Shown one piece after another: positions 47,695 through 56,476 of a stretch of 64,000 bases of DNA. The stretch covers positions 17,069-81,068 of the forward strand of contig NZ_JADEVZ010000016.1 in NCBI RefSeq assembly GCF_015207875.1, given 5' to 3'. A program made the translations under genes and the position numbers. Below the pieces are notes generated by a model. It had not been told where the DNA came from, did not search any database, and saw only the letters and a program-made list of their open reading frames with translations. The stretch comes from Dolichospermum sp. LEGE 00240. Its GTDB lineage: Bacteria > Cyanobacteriota > Cyanobacteriia > Cyanobacteriales > Nostocaceae. Numbering within the stretch: position 1 is the first letter of the stretch; each line of letters opens with the position of its first letter.

Positions 47695-47867
47695 GATGAA
47701 AATTAAATTGGAAATTACGAATATAAAACAAAAATCCTGTAGATAAATCTCAAAGATCAAAAAGCATAAATATATTTTCTACTTTCACAAACTTTGCAGT
47801 TTTAGGAAGTGCTTTCAAAAGTAATAATTCGTCCCTTAGATTCAATACCTTGTCTATTTTCTGCTTT

Positions 47868-47895
47868 GTTGGGTTAAGCGATAGCGCAACCCAAC
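47868..47895. repeat. GTTGGGTT hairpin repeat, third copy
   Basis: GTTGGGTTAAGCGATAGCGC, then AACCCAAC, related to the repeats that flank the Uma2 gene. A further TTGGGTTTG...CAACCCAACGG follows at about 47903-47928. Confidence 0.6.
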
Positions 47896-48060
47896 GCTTA
47901 TCTTGGGTTTGATACTTCAACCCAACGGACAAGTCAATGCTTTTTCCAATTTGGACAAGGTACTGTTAGATTATAAAATTAATCATGATCATTCTTGGAT
48001 AATTTGGTTATCCAAAGAAACAATCATAACCATTGATAATTAACAATAGCTTGCGTGGCG

Positions 48061-48272
48061 TAGCCATACAAAACTGGGGCTTCTGCGTCATCCGCCCATA
48101 GCTTACCCCAGTGGATATGGACAAAGACAGTACCAGGAGAAATAGCTTTTGTGATTTTAGCTGGAAACTTAGTTGTACCACGACGCGATCGCACCTCTAA
48201 CTACTGATTATCAATAATACCTAAACTAGTAGCCTCACGGGGATGAATCTCAAGAAATGCTTTCCCCTGCTT
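48061..48272 (-). pseudogene. narB: Remnant of nitrate reductase narB (C-terminal part)
   Basis: On the minus strand, reading KQGKAFLEIHPREATSLGII, then [36 protein letters not shown] and DDAEAPVL. This is the C-terminal molybdopterin-dinucleotide-binding domain of ferredoxin-nitrate reductase NarB (EVRSRRG, KFPAK.TKAI.PGTVFV, HWG.LWAD.AEA). An in-frame TAG lies at 48201-48203. Beyond AEA the normal C-terminus is replaced by a GGCTACGCCACGCAAGCTATTG repeat patch. Nothing upstream in this window continues the gene. It is a decayed fragment. Confidence 0.85.
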
Positions 48273-48290
48273 AACGCAACCTACGATTTT

Positions 48291-48617
48291 CTATTCTACA
48301 TTTACCCAAAAATCTGCGGTTTTCATTTGTCCGTTACGATTAAATTGCATCCACATTTTATATGTTCCTGGCTTGGTAAACTTAGTATGAAATTCAACCT
48401 TTCCGTCCGCAGAATCTTTCATTGCGTGTGCATGGATATAATCAAATGCAGTTATTTGTGAATTATCCCCATGATTCATATTTCCCATTGAATGTCCGTC
48501 ATGATTCGTCATCATACTAGGTGAAACCTGTGTTTCCGTAGACTTAGTATTTGATGAACAACCAGGAGTTAGTAATAAAACTGTCACCACAAAAATACCT
48601 GAAAAAAGTCGCTTCAT
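48291..48617 (-). CDS. His/Met-rich lipoprotein with YtkA/FixH-like C-terminus
   Basis: 108 residues. Signal with lipobox LTPGC (about 16-20), then a metal-binding-looking stretch HDGHSMGNMNHGDN (about 40-53), then a beta-rich domain KVEFHTKFTKPGTYKMWMQF and TADFWVNV, similar to YtkA/FixH-like or cupredoxin-like small domains. A periplasmic metal (copper-type) handling or sensing role is possible. It lies 57 bases downstream of a sensor kinase on the same strand. Confidence 0.75.
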   Translation of the reverse strand: MKRLFSGIFVVTVLLLTPGCSSNTKSTETQVSPSMMTNHDGHSMGNMNHGDNSQITAFDYIHAHAMKDSADGKVEFHTKFTKPGTYKMWMQFNRNGQMKTADFWVNVE

Positions 48618-48674
48618 GTTAGGAGAATTATAATTTTAAATTTATCATGGGCGGAACATTTCTGAGAACCAGAA

Positions 48675-50573
48675 TTAACTCCTAACTCCATTTCTGACCA
48701 CATCTTTTTTTTCTGGATTAGGTAATAAGGCAAGATCAATCAACGGTAATTTAATAATTACTGTTGTTCCTTGATTTAACCCTAAACTCTCTAAAGTGAT
48801 TTTACCACCCATGAGTTCAATTAAATTCCGAGAAATTGCTAAACCCAATCCAGTTCCTTCAAACTTGCGTGTAGTTGTACCGTCAACCATGACAAAAGGA
48901 TGAAATAGTTTACCTTGTTCTCCTGGGTCAATACCAATTCCTGTATCTTTTATGGAAACTAAAACATAATGCTGATAAATACTTGTCGTAATTTGAATAT
49001 TACCTTCATCAGTGAATTTAGTAGCGTTACCAATAATATTAATTAGCACTTGTTTAAGTTTAATGGCATCAGATTTTATGGGAATAGGTTTATCACCTAT
49101 ATCACAAATTAATTGCAGTCCTTTATATTGGACACTAACTGATTGTAAGTTAATTACCTCTAATAATAATTGTCGTAAATCCAGCGGTACTGTAGTTACG
49201 GAAAGTTTACCAGCTTCTATTTTAGAAATATCTAGCAAATCATTAATTATCTTTAATAAATGAATCGCTGTATCATCAGCTTTTTTGAGAAATTCTAATT
49301 CTTCTTCTCTACTGTCGCATAAATCATCACGGACTAACCGTACACAGTTAATAATAATATTCAAGGGATTTCTTAACTCATGGGAAGTTGTGGCTAAAAA
49401 TTGGCTTTTTACTTGGTTAGCTGATTTGGCTTCTTTCCAAGCAATTTCTAATTCTTCCGCCCAATCTTTTAGTCTTTCCACCATTTGATCTAATGCTTGT
49501 GCTAATTGGTTAAATTCCCGAATTTTGAAGTTGCGGGGAATGGGTTGTGCTGCATGGTGACTATGAAGATTAACAGCATAATCGCGGAGTTCTTCAACAG
49601 GACCAGCTAAATAAGGAACTAAATAAAATGATGCCAATAAACTTGCGCCAATTAAACCAACTGTTAAAACAATCAGAATTAGTTTAATTTCTTCTAAACC
49701 AAATAGGGCATTTTCTACACTTGTAACGGCTAGGACAATCCATCTTTGTGATGGTCTTGTGGTGATAGGTTTAGTAGTAGCTGTAAAACCTGTAACTAGT
49801 TCCTCTCCTTCAACAAAGGATAAATTACTGGAATTATTACTTCCACCTAAAGCATTTTTAACTATGGCTTGTATTCTTTCTACATCGGCATAATCTTTAA
49901 TATTAGTACCGATTCTTTCTGGCAATGGGTGGGCTAAAACTCTACCATCTTCAGCAATGACTACTAAAAGACCCGTCAATGAGCCTGGATGATTGGGATT
50001 TTGTTGATACAATGTAGTTTTAATGCTTAATCGGTAAGCTAAATTACCACGTTGGTTAGCAATAGGAATTGATAAAAATAACTGGAGTTGATTTTGTTTG
50101 TCTCTTTTACCAGTTTTTCCAGATTGAGATGGTAATATGAATTGAATATCAACATCATCACTGGTGGGAGATAAACCGGATGGGGTAATTTCTTGCATCC
50201 CGCAACTACTGGCAATTATTTCACCTTTTTTAAGGTAGGTAAATTGGAGACAATCTATTTTAGTTGGTAGTTGTTTTTGTAGCTGTTTGAGAAACTGTTC
50301 AATTTGGAAAGGTGAACCAGATTTAATTACTTTTGTCTGACTGGCTGTAATTAAATTGGAGCGCAAAGCGGCAATATCATCACTAATTTTTTCTCCTTTG
50401 TTAACCGCACTTTCTGTTAGATTTTGTCGAGCAGTATTTAATAGACTAGAACGGGCTTTATTGAGGGCAACCATTTCTCCTACTAATAAAACTGGGACAA
50501 ATACCAGCAGTATTCTTGTTACTAAAATTTGTCGAAATGACGATTGACGAAATTTAGCCATTGTTTGTCTCAC
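48675..50573 (-). CDS. Membrane sensor histidine kinase (Cache-like sensor, HAMP, HisKA, HATPase)
   Basis: 632 residues. TM1 about 16-32, a periplasmic sensor of about 260 residues (Cache-like, ending FTATTKPITTRPSQRWIVLA), TM2 about 300-322, HAMP about 325-380, HisKA with the phospho-accepting His in ATTSHELRNPLNIII (about 398), and a complete ATPase: NIIGNATKFTDEG, VSIKDTGIGIDPG and GTGLGLAISRNLIELMGG. No receiver domain is fused and no response regulator is adjacent. The signal is unknown; the downstream His/Met-rich lipoprotein may be a partner. Confidence 0.92.
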   Translation of the reverse strand: MRQTMAKFRQSSFRQILVTRILLVFVPVLLVGEMVALNKARSSLLNTARQNLTESAVNKGEKISDDIAALRSNLITASQTKVIKSGSPFQIEQFLKQLQKQLPTKIDCLQFTYLKKGEIIASSCGMQEITPSGLSPTSDDVDIQFILPSQSGKTGKRDKQNQLQLFLSIPIANQRGNLAYRLSIKTTLYQQNPNHPGSLTGLLVVIAEDGRVLAHPLPERIGTNIKDYADVERIQAIVKNALGGSNNSSNLSFVEGEELVTGFTATTKPITTRPSQRWIVLAVTSVENALFGLEEIKLILIVLTVGLIGASLLASFYLVPYLAGPVEELRDYAVNLHSHHAAQPIPRNFKIREFNQLAQALDQMVERLKDWAEELEIAWKEAKSANQVKSQFLATTSHELRNPLNIIINCVRLVRDDLCDSREEELEFLKKADDTAIHLLKIINDLLDISKIEAGKLSVTTVPLDLRQLLLEVINLQSVSVQYKGLQLICDIGDKPIPIKSDAIKLKQVLINIIGNATKFTDEGNIQITTSIYQHYVLVSIKDTGIGIDPGEQGKLFHPFVMVDGTTTRKFEGTGLGLAISRNLIELMGGKITLESLGLNQGTTVIIKLPLIDLALLPNPEKKDVVRNGVRS

Positions 50574-50661
50574 TTCGCATCTTTAAAAGTTCTCAATGTT
50601 GTCTGATTGTGATAAATTGTGAGAAAACATATCCCCTAATAAAAAATATCAAAGTAATGCA

Positions 50662-51342
50662 ATGATGCAACATCGTCCTCATACCACAGTAGTTTTAGCC
50701 ATGAGTGCTGATGGCAAAATAGCAGATTTTAAGCGATCGCCTGCTCGATTTGGCTCAGTGGTTGATAAAATACACCTGGGGAAACAAATTGCTGCAGCTG
50801 ATGCCGTTTTATTTGGTGCTGGTACTCTTCATGCCTACGGTACAACAATGACCATCACAGAGACAATACTCTTGCAACAAAGAAAAATAGCAAATAAGCA
50901 CCCCCAGCCAGTTCATATAGTGATTTCCCGTTCAGGCAAACTGAATCCGGATATTAAATTTTTTCAACAACCAGTAAGACGATGGTTACTCACAACCTCT
51001 CTGGGAGCTTATTTTTGGCAAGAAAGATCAGAGTTTGAAGAAGTTTTAGTCTTTGAAACTCCTAGCCAAGAAATTGACATTTTGGCTGCTTTAAAATATT
51101 TAACAAGTTTACAAATTAGCCGATTAGCTATTTTGGGAGGAGGGCAATTAGTGGCATCTTTCCTAGAATCTAATTTAATTGATGAAATCTGGTTAACTAT
51201 TTGTCCACTGATTTTAGGTGGTAGTATTGCGCCTTCACCTGTTGAGGGGACAGGATTTTTATCTAATCTTGCTCCTAAGTTACAACTATTAGAAGTATCC
51301 ACAATCGATCAAGAAGTATTTTTACACTATAGAATAATTTAG
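50662..51342 (+). CDS. RibD C-terminal-domain reductase
   Basis: 226 residues with the dihydrofolate-reductase-like fold of RibD-C: TTVVLAMSADGKIADFKRSP, AADAVLFGAGTLHAYG, ISRLAILGGGQLVASFLESN and EIWLTICPLILGG. The deaminase domain of RibD is absent. Such stand-alone proteins may reduce the pyrimidine intermediate of riboflavin synthesis or related substrates; the exact reaction is uncertain. It starts at one of two overlapping ATGs. Confidence 0.85.
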   Translation: MMQHRPHTTVVLAMSADGKIADFKRSPARFGSVVDKIHLGKQIAAADAVLFGAGTLHAYGTTMTITETILLQQRKIANKHPQPVHIVISRSGKLNPDIKFFQQPVRRWLLTTSLGAYFWQERSEFEEVLVFETPSQEIDILAALKYLTSLQISRLAILGGGQLVASFLESNLIDEIWLTICPLILGGSIAPSPVEGTGFLSNLAPKLQLLEVSTIDQEVFLHYRII

Positions 51343-51683
51343 GAGTCAGAAAGAAGGAGTCAGGAGTTAAAAGTGAATAAGAAATAAAAAATAAAAGAAG
51401 GAATAAAGAAAACTGACACTCTCAGGACTAAAGCCACTGAGCTTTACGCTTACCGCGAACTCCTGTAAAATCGCCCTAAACTTCTTCACTCTTACTTGAG
51501 TTCGACATAAGATAATTTTTGGAAAACTGCCCCAAATATGAGTCTCAAACCCTGATGATCTCCTTGAAAAAATCATAACTCTGTTCGCGTAGCGTCTCCG
51601 AAGGAGAAACTCCTAACACCGCACTCAGGTTCACTCTTGCCTCTTGCCATACTGACAATTTTTAACACTAACCTACTTACACA
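51343..51683. other. 341-base gene-free stretch holding MITE copy B
   Basis: Contains GGAGTCAGAAAGAAGGAGTCAG-type tandem tracts (from 51345) and the 135-bp element at 51495-51629. Apart from these I see no gene. Confidence 0.5.
51495..51629. mobile_element. 135-bp MITE-like element, copy B
   Basis: The ends CTTGAGTTCG and CGCACTCAGG are the slightly diverged inverted repeats. TTCACTCTT lies on the left (51485-51493, then one A) and TTCACTCTT directly on the right (51630-51638), a probable 9-bp target duplication. The interior is nearly identical to copy C. Confidence 0.8.
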
Positions 51684-52853
51684 ATGATCAAAGAACACAA
51701 ACCCCATTATTCTCTGGTGTGGACGCACACAATCGCTGATGTTCCCCAAGTTGAATGGGATGCTTTAGCGATGCCATTAAAAACGCCTTTTTTAGAATGG
51801 AATTGGTTGCACAATTTGGAAATATCTCAAAGTGTTACAGCCAATACTGGTTGGTTGCCAAATCACTTGATTTTGTGGCGAGATAGAACTTTAATTGCGG
51901 CTGCTCCATTATATTTAAAAGGACATAGCCAGGGCGAATTTGTTTTTGATCATCAATGGGCGGAATTAGCTTCTCGGTTGGGAATAGATTACTATCCAAA
52001 GTTGCTCGGTATGACTCCATTTACCCCGGCGGAAGGCTATCGCTTTTTAATTGCTGCGGGGGAAAATGAGGAAGAAATTACAGCTTTAATGCTCCATGAA
52101 ATTGATAGTTTTTGTGTGAAAAATCGGATTTCTGGTTGTCATTTTCTCTATGTTGATCCCCAATGGCGACCGATTTTAGAAAGTCAGGGTTTTACAACTT
52201 GGCTACATCATAGTTATATTTGGGAAAATGCCAACTTTCAAACTTTTGATGATTATTTAACTGGATTTAATGCTAATCAAAGACGGAATATTAAACGGGA
52301 ACGTAAAGCTGTAGAAAAGGCAGGTTTAAGATTGCAAGCGTTAACTGGTGAGGAAATTCCTAACTCTATGTTTCCGTTAATGTATGACTTTTATGCTGAT
52401 ACCTGTGATAAATTTGGTTGGTGGGGAAGTAAGTATTTGACAAAGCAGTTTTTTCAACAGTTACAACATAATTATCGGCATCGGGTGGTATTTTTTGCGG
52501 CTTATTATCAAGAAGATCCAGGTCAACCAGTGGGTATGTCCTTTTGTTTATTTAAAGAAGATAAACTATATGGACGTTATTGGGGGAGTTTTCAAGACAT
52601 AGATTGCTTACATTTTGATGCTTGTTATTATACACCAATTGCATGGGCGATCGCTCATGGTATCCAAAATTTTGATCCCGGCGCTGGTGGTAAACATAAA
52701 AAACGCCGGGGTTTCCCTGCCACCCCGAATTACAGCCTACATCGCTTTTATAACCACCGTTTAGGGCAGATTATCCTGCCTTGGGTGCGGGAGGTCAATC
52801 AACTAGAACAAAAAGAAATGGATGCCATTAATGCAGAGTTACCTTTTAAATAA
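51684..52853 (+). CDS. FemAB-like / DUF482 acyltransferase-type protein
   Basis: 389 residues. Typical segments of the PF04339 (peptidogalycan biosynthesis-like, FemAB-type double GNAT fold) family: WLPNHLILWRDRTLIAAAPL, GYRFLIAAGE, CHFLYVDPQWRPILESQGF, FNANQRRNIKRERKAVEKAG and FDPGAGGKHKKRRGFPA. The biochemical function is not established. The N-terminal half replicates the GNAT-like fold found in the C-terminal half. Confidence 0.85.
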   Translation: MIKEHKPHYSLVWTHTIADVPQVEWDALAMPLKTPFLEWNWLHNLEISQSVTANTGWLPNHLILWRDRTLIAAAPLYLKGHSQGEFVFDHQWAELASRLGIDYYPKLLGMTPFTPAEGYRFLIAAGENEEEITALMLHEIDSFCVKNRISGCHFLYVDPQWRPILESQGFTTWLHHSYIWENANFQTFDDYLTGFNANQRRNIKRERKAVEKAGLRLQALTGEEIPNSMFPLMYDFYADTCDKFGWWGSKYLTKQFFQQLQHNYRHRVVFFAAYYQEDPGQPVGMSFCLFKEDKLYGRYWGSFQDIDCLHFDACYYTPIAWAIAHGIQNFDPGAGGKHKKRRGFPATPNYSLHRFYNHRLGQIILPWVREVNQLEQKEMDAINAELPFK

Positions 52854-52869
52854 GGAGATAGATTAAAAT

Positions 52870-52902
52870 AGATCCCCAACTTCTCAAAGAAATCGGGGAT
52901 CT
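52870..52902. repeat. 33-bp palindrome family member
   Basis: AGATCCCCAACTTCT and AGAAATCGGGGATCT arms, pairing with one or two mismatches, 17 bases after the stop of the FemAB-like gene. It is a candidate terminator. Confidence 0.75.
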
Positions 52903-52959
52903 ATATATTGTATATTGATGTAATCTGAAAATACTCTTTCTATAAATTTGCTTTTGACA

Positions 52960-53349
52960 ATGCATAAGAATTTACTACTCGAAGATTTGACAGCAATTGA
53001 TCATAAACTTTCTCACCGTCATATTGATCTTGACCCCAACGGCTATTTTATTATCTACATAGACCAAAAGGAAAGATTAATTTATGCCAAACATTTCACT
53101 AATGTGATTAACGAACGTGGTTTAGCCGTAAATCCCGAAACAGGTGAGGTGATTCCTGTGCGCGGTAAAGTGGAAAGAAGCCATAGAACTGTATTTAGCG
53201 GACGTACAGCCAAAGAACTCTGTATCAAGATTTTTGAAGAAACTCCAAATTGTCCTGTGACTTTATTAGATCATGCAGCTTATTTAGGTAGAGAATTTGT
53301 TCGCGCTGAAATGGCTTTAGTTTTAGGTAAAGAGTACATTCAAGATTAG
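52960..53349 (+). CDS. DUF4346 protein
   Basis: 129 residues from the ATG at 52960; a TTG four codons upstream is also in frame. It matches DUF4346: DLTAIDHKLSHRHIDLDPNG, YIDQKERLIYAKHFTNVIN, DPETG-like NPETGEVI, and LDHAAYLGREFVRAE. The family is widespread in cyanobacteria and has an archaeal MtrA-related counterpart. The function is unknown. Confidence 0.8.
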   Translation: MHKNLLLEDLTAIDHKLSHRHIDLDPNGYFIIYIDQKERLIYAKHFTNVINERGLAVNPETGEVIPVRGKVERSHRTVFSGRTAKELCIKIFEETPNCPVTLLDHAAYLGREFVRAEMALVLGKEYIQD

Positions 53350-53585
53350 ATAAGTAGGTTGGCGTTGAAAATTGTCGCTATAGCAAGGCAAGAGGGGGCG
53401 GAAGTCAAAAGTCAAAAGTCAAAAGTCAAAACGAAGACAGTATAGGCTTTTTAACGATTTAGAATGGTTGGTTTATTTACGCCGTTTTGTACTAGTGAAA
53501 GTGTCAATTAGTGGTAATTGGGAATTGTTTGCTAATTCCCCATTCCCTGCTAAGGAACGCAAATTTAATAACCTGCAATTCTGGC

Positions 53586-53815
53586 TTAATGTGGAATGGT
53601 ACGTTACGCTGTCGCTAACACACCCTACTTTTTTACTTTTGCACTTTATTTAATTCACCTGAGTTCGACATAAGATAATTTTTGGAAAACTGCCCCAAAT
53701 ATGAGTCTCAAACCCTGATGATCTCCTTGAAAAAATCATAGCTCTGTTCGCGTAGCGTCTCCGAAGGAGAAACTCCTAACACCGAACTCAGGTTAATTCA
53801 CATTCCTAACCTACC
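53586..53815. repeat. GGTACGTTACGCTG repeat split by MITE copy C
   Basis: The left part ...TGTGGAATGGTACGTTACGC...TTTGCACTTTATTTAATTCA and the right part CATTCCTAACC match the uninterrupted element nested at 5611-5725 (TTTATTTAATTCACATTCC). The junction carries the 8-bp duplication TTAATTCA, which dates the MITE after the host repeat. Confidence 0.75.
53658..53792. mobile_element. 135-bp MITE-like element, copy C
   Basis: The ends CCTGAGTTCG and CGAACTCAGG are perfect inverted repeats. TTAATTCA flanks it exactly on both sides (53650-53657 and 53793-53800), the cleanest target duplication of the three copies. It is nearly identical to copy B, so movement was recent. Confidence 0.88.
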
Positions 53816-53837
53816 TACACCTGAAAATGGCTGTAAT

Positions 53838-54794
53838 CTAAATTCCCGCTTTCACGCCGCTAATTTTCAAAATATCAGTCATTGTGGCACAGTAATTTGG
53901 TAAATTAAAGCTGCTAGGATTAATGGCATTAGCATAACTAAAATGACGATAATTCATACAGAATCTATCCCAGGCTGCCATTTGAATGCGGAATACAGCA
54001 ATAATTACATTCGCTAAACCTAAAGATATAGGAATGCGGAAATAAATCTTCTTACGGAAATAAGCACAAACTTCTTCAATGGCTTGATTTGCAGTTAAAG
54101 AAGATTGTCCTAACACAAATCGGCGGGGATCTCCCTGTTGTGGTGGATAATCAATTAAATATTGGATAACTGTGGCAATATCCTTACCATGAATAAAGTG
54201 AAAACTGCCATCTGCTTGTAAAAAACGAATCAAATTAATATAGTTAGTAACTTCAGGAATACCAGATGTGAGATGAGAATAGGGTTTTTTGTCATCACCA
54301 CCTAAAACTAAGGTAGGAAAAACTGTCGTAATTTTGGGAAAAATAGCTAACTTTTCGATTTGATGTAAACAATCATATTTAGAGCGGATATAATCTGTAC
54401 CGATTTCTCCAGCTTCTTTAAGTGGTTTATTTTCCTTATTTAAAACACTCGCAGTGGAAAAATAAATTACCTGTTCACATCTTTCGGGATTTAGCAGATT
54501 CATTAATTCTAGAGTTTTGAAGACATTAATATCAAAAATGCCCTCACCACCCCAGGAAGTGGCTGTTAATACGGCGATATCAATGGTTTTGAGTAAATTA
54601 GAAAATTTACCAATTTCTCGCATATCACCCTGAAGAATGGTGATACCTGGACGAACTGTAGTATCTACTTGTAGTTTATTGGGGTTTCTAACTAAGAGAT
54701 ACAATTCGTGATTGGTGTTTTGAATTAAGGCTTCGCTGATATAGTGACCGATACAGCCACTTGCACCTGTAACTAAAATACGTTTTTTGGTCAT
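53838..54794 (-). CDS. NAD(P)-dependent epimerase/dehydratase (extended SDR)
   Basis: 318 residues. Rossmann N-terminus RILVTGASGCIGHYISEALI (GxxGxxG), and an active-site-like segment IYFSTASVLNK with the downstream YIRSKYDCLHQ (Tyr-x3-Lys: the Y-x-x-x-K pair is altered to IRSKY; check by alignment). The extended SDR family is very broad (sugar epimerases, lipid or pigment reductases), so the substrate is unknown. The C-terminal part includes a hydrophobic helix (SLGLANVIIAVFRIQMAAW). Confidence 0.8.
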   Translation of the reverse strand: MTKKRILVTGASGCIGHYISEALIQNTNHELYLLVRNPNKLQVDTTVRPGITILQGDMREIGKFSNLLKTIDIAVLTATSWGGEGIFDINVFKTLELMNLLNPERCEQVIYFSTASVLNKENKPLKEAGEIGTDYIRSKYDCLHQIEKLAIFPKITTVFPTLVLGGDDKKPYSHLTSGIPEVTNYINLIRFLQADGSFHFIHGKDIATVIQYLIDYPPQQGDPRRFVLGQSSLTANQAIEEVCAYFRKKIYFRIPISLGLANVIIAVFRIQMAAWDRFCMNYRHFSYANAINPSSFNLPNYCATMTDILKISGVKAGI

Positions 54795-54863
54795 GAAATT
54801 GGATGTTGGGGTTTTTGGGGATGGTTGAGGTCAGTGGGTAATTGTAGCATGATTTGAGAAGAT

Positions 54864-54896
54864 AGATCTCCGACTCCTTTAAGAAGTCGGGGATCT
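54864..54896. repeat. 33-bp palindrome family member
   Basis: AGATCTCCGACTCCT and AAGAAGTCGGGGATCT arms with a few mismatches, followed by GGGTCTT. Confidence 0.7.
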
Positions 54897-54926
54897 GGGT
54901 CTTAGTTAACTTAATATATTTTTTGG

Positions 54927-54962
54927 AAACGAACCGCAGAGACACAGAGGACGCAGAGAAAT
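54927..54962. repeat. AACGAACCGCAGAGACACAG repeat, left inverted copy
   Basis: GAAACGAACCGCAGAGACAC, continuing AGAGGACGCAGAGAAAT. An inverted partner at 55330-55369 (ATTTCTCTCTGTGTCCTCTG...GGTTCGTT) flanks the kinase remnant. Confidence 0.6.
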
Positions 54963-55035
54963 GAGGTTTTGAGAGATTTTGCGTAAATCTTGATTAATTA
55001 GGGTAAAATTACAACGAAGCCTTGGTTGTGAGTCT

Positions 55036-55176
55036 ATGCGTCAATGTCTTAATCCTGACTGTCTTTTTCCTAACCCTGATAATTTTCAATATTGTCAAAA
55101 GTGCGGTAATAAGTTACTTTTGCGTGAAAGATACATACTTAAATCAATTTTAGGTATATACCGTGTCCAAGGATAG
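55036..55176 (+). pseudogene. 5' fragment of a zinc-ribbon Ser/Thr protein kinase
   Basis: 46 codons: MRQCLNPDCLFPNPDNF then QYCQKCGNKLLLRERYILKS and ILGIYRVQG-stop. The four-cysteine zinc ribbon (CLNPDC ... CQKCG) followed by LLLRERY.. ILG is the standard N-terminus of cyanobacterial Hanks-type kinases, which continue with GxGxFG. Here the frame stops right where the ATP loop should begin, and no kinase sequence follows. It is the stump of a lost gene. Confidence 0.75.
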
Positions 55177-55329
55177 TCGGAAGATGGTCTGTAGATTTAG
55201 ATGAGAGGTTCTTCTCTCGCGTCGAGACTTGTGGACTGTAAAATCTAAAGATTACAGAAAAATATTTAGTCAGAATCAGGATTTAAGGATGTACAGGATG
55301 TTACTGTTAACCTATTCAAAAATAACAGA

Positions 55330-55369
55330 AATTTCTCTCTGTGTCCTCTGTGCCTGGAGTGGTTCGTTA
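55330..55369. repeat. Inverted partner of the CGCAGAGACACAG repeat
   Basis: ATTTCTCTCTGTGTCCTCTG, then TGCCTGGAGTGGTTCGTT: the reverse complement is about 80 percent identical to 54927-54962. Confidence 0.6.
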
Positions 55370-55423
55370 TTTCCTCATCTGCGGTTAATAAAAATCAGGT
55401 GGGCAAAAAACCCACCCGAAAAA

Positions 55424-56476
55424 CTAGACCAAAGCGTTAAGGTTTTTGGCGGTTTCAAAGAAGAAAGCCACATTTTCTTCTGGTGTTTCGGGGAGGACAC
55501 CATGTCCAAGGTTGAGGATATGTCCCCAGTTACCAGCTTTGCGAACGGTGTCCAAAACGCGATCGCGGATAAATTCCTTAGAACCAAATAATACACCCGG
55601 ATCAAGATTACCCTGTACTTTGACGTGCTTACCTAATCTAGCTCTAGCATCTGCCATATCTACGGCCCAGTCTACAGTAATGATATCTGCACCGGAGGCA
55701 GGCATTCTTTCCAAAAGTCCCGCACTACCTGTCACCAACAAAATTAATGGTGCGTCAGGATGAGTGGCTTTGACCTTTTCAAACACCATTTTTTGATAAG
55801 GTAGAGCAAAGGTATCATAATCTTGAGGGCTTAATTGTCCTGCCCAAGAATCGAACATTTGTACTACTTGAGCGCCACAATCAATTTGATAGCGGACATA
55901 ATCAGCAATAGAATCTGCTAATTTTGTCAGTAGTTGATGGAGAATTGTCGGATCTGAGAAGGCCATGTTTTTGATGATGGAATAGGTTTTAGAACCCTTA
56001 CCTTCCACCGCATAAGCTGCTAATGTCCAAGGTGCGCCGACAAAGCCTAACACCGTTGATTGATTACCTACTTCCTGCCGTAATGCTTGCAAAATCGTTC
56101 TGATAAACGGCAGTGCTGATTCTGGATCTAAGGAATGCAGTTGATCAACTTGTTCTTTAGTGCGTATGGGCGAATAAATAATCGGTCCCTTTCCTTCCGC
56201 AATATCCATATCAATCCCCATTCCTGGTAAGGGGGTGACAATATCGGAAAACAAAATTACTCCATCGGGTTGGAACGCTCTCCAGGGTTGGAGGGAAACT
56301 TCGATCGCTACTTCGGGAATTTCTGAGCGATCGCGGAATGAAGGATATTTATCCCGTAAATCCCGGTAAGCTTTCATGTAGCGTCCCGCTTGTCGCATCA
56401 TCCATACAGGAGGACGATCTACTTGTTCACCACGAGCAGCCCGAAGGAGGAGAGGAGCCGTTAAGGAAACACCCAT
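55424..56476 (-). CDS. hemE: Uroporphyrinogen decarboxylase
   Basis: 350 residues, the family's usual length. Signature [20 protein letters not shown] near the N-terminus (substrate-binding Arg), the second signature [16 protein letters not shown], and C-terminal [15 protein letters not shown]. It converts uroporphyrinogen III to coproporphyrinogen III on the way to haem, chlorophyll and bilins. It stands alone on the minus strand. Confidence 0.97.
   Translation of the reverse strand: MGVSLTAPLLLRAARGEQVDRPPVWMMRQAGRYMKAYRDLRDKYPSFRDRSEIPEVAIEVSLQPWRAFQPDGVILFSDIVTPLPGMGIDMDIAEGKGPIIYSPIRTKEQVDQLHSLDPESALPFIRTILQALRQEVGNQSTVLGFVGAPWTLAAYAVEGKGSKTYSIIKNMAFSDPTILHQLLTKLADSIADYVRYQIDCGAQVVQMFDSWAGQLSPQDYDTFALPYQKMVFEKVKATHPDAPLILLVTGSAGLLERMPASGADIITVDWAVDMADARARLGKHVKVQGNLDPGVLFGSKEFIRDRVLDTVRKAGNWGHILNLGHGVLPETPEENVAFFFETAKNLNALV

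Larger units (their letters stand above)
53350..53837. other. 488-base gene-free stretch with nested repeats
   Basis: Contains a GTCAAAAGTCAAAAGTCAAAA tandem tract (about 53405-53430), the GGTACGTTACGCTGTCGCTAACACACC hairpin repeat (from about 53586), and MITE copy C inserted within that repeat. An apparent 61-codon frame here consists of repeat sequence and is not counted. Confidence 0.55.
54795..55423. other. Intergenic region with palindrome, kinase remnant and inverted repeats
   Basis: Nearly 630 bases without an intact gene. It contains the palindrome at 54864-54896, inverted CGCAGAG-type repeats at 54927-54962 and 55330-55369, and between them the start of a Ser/Thr kinase gene (55036-55176). 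Confidence 0.55.

Noticed and set aside
47750..47932. 60-codon frame on the minus strand near the PsiE-like gene
   Set aside because: Most of it is the GTTGGGTT hairpin repeat; no ribosome site or homology.
53468..53653. 61-codon frame on the plus strand
   Set aside because: It consists of repeat DNA (GGTACGTTACGCTG family) and has no protein-like composition.
55229..55591. 120-codon frame on the plus strand at the end of hemE
   Set aside because: The second half is antisense to the conserved hemE C-terminus and the first half is intergenic repeat.
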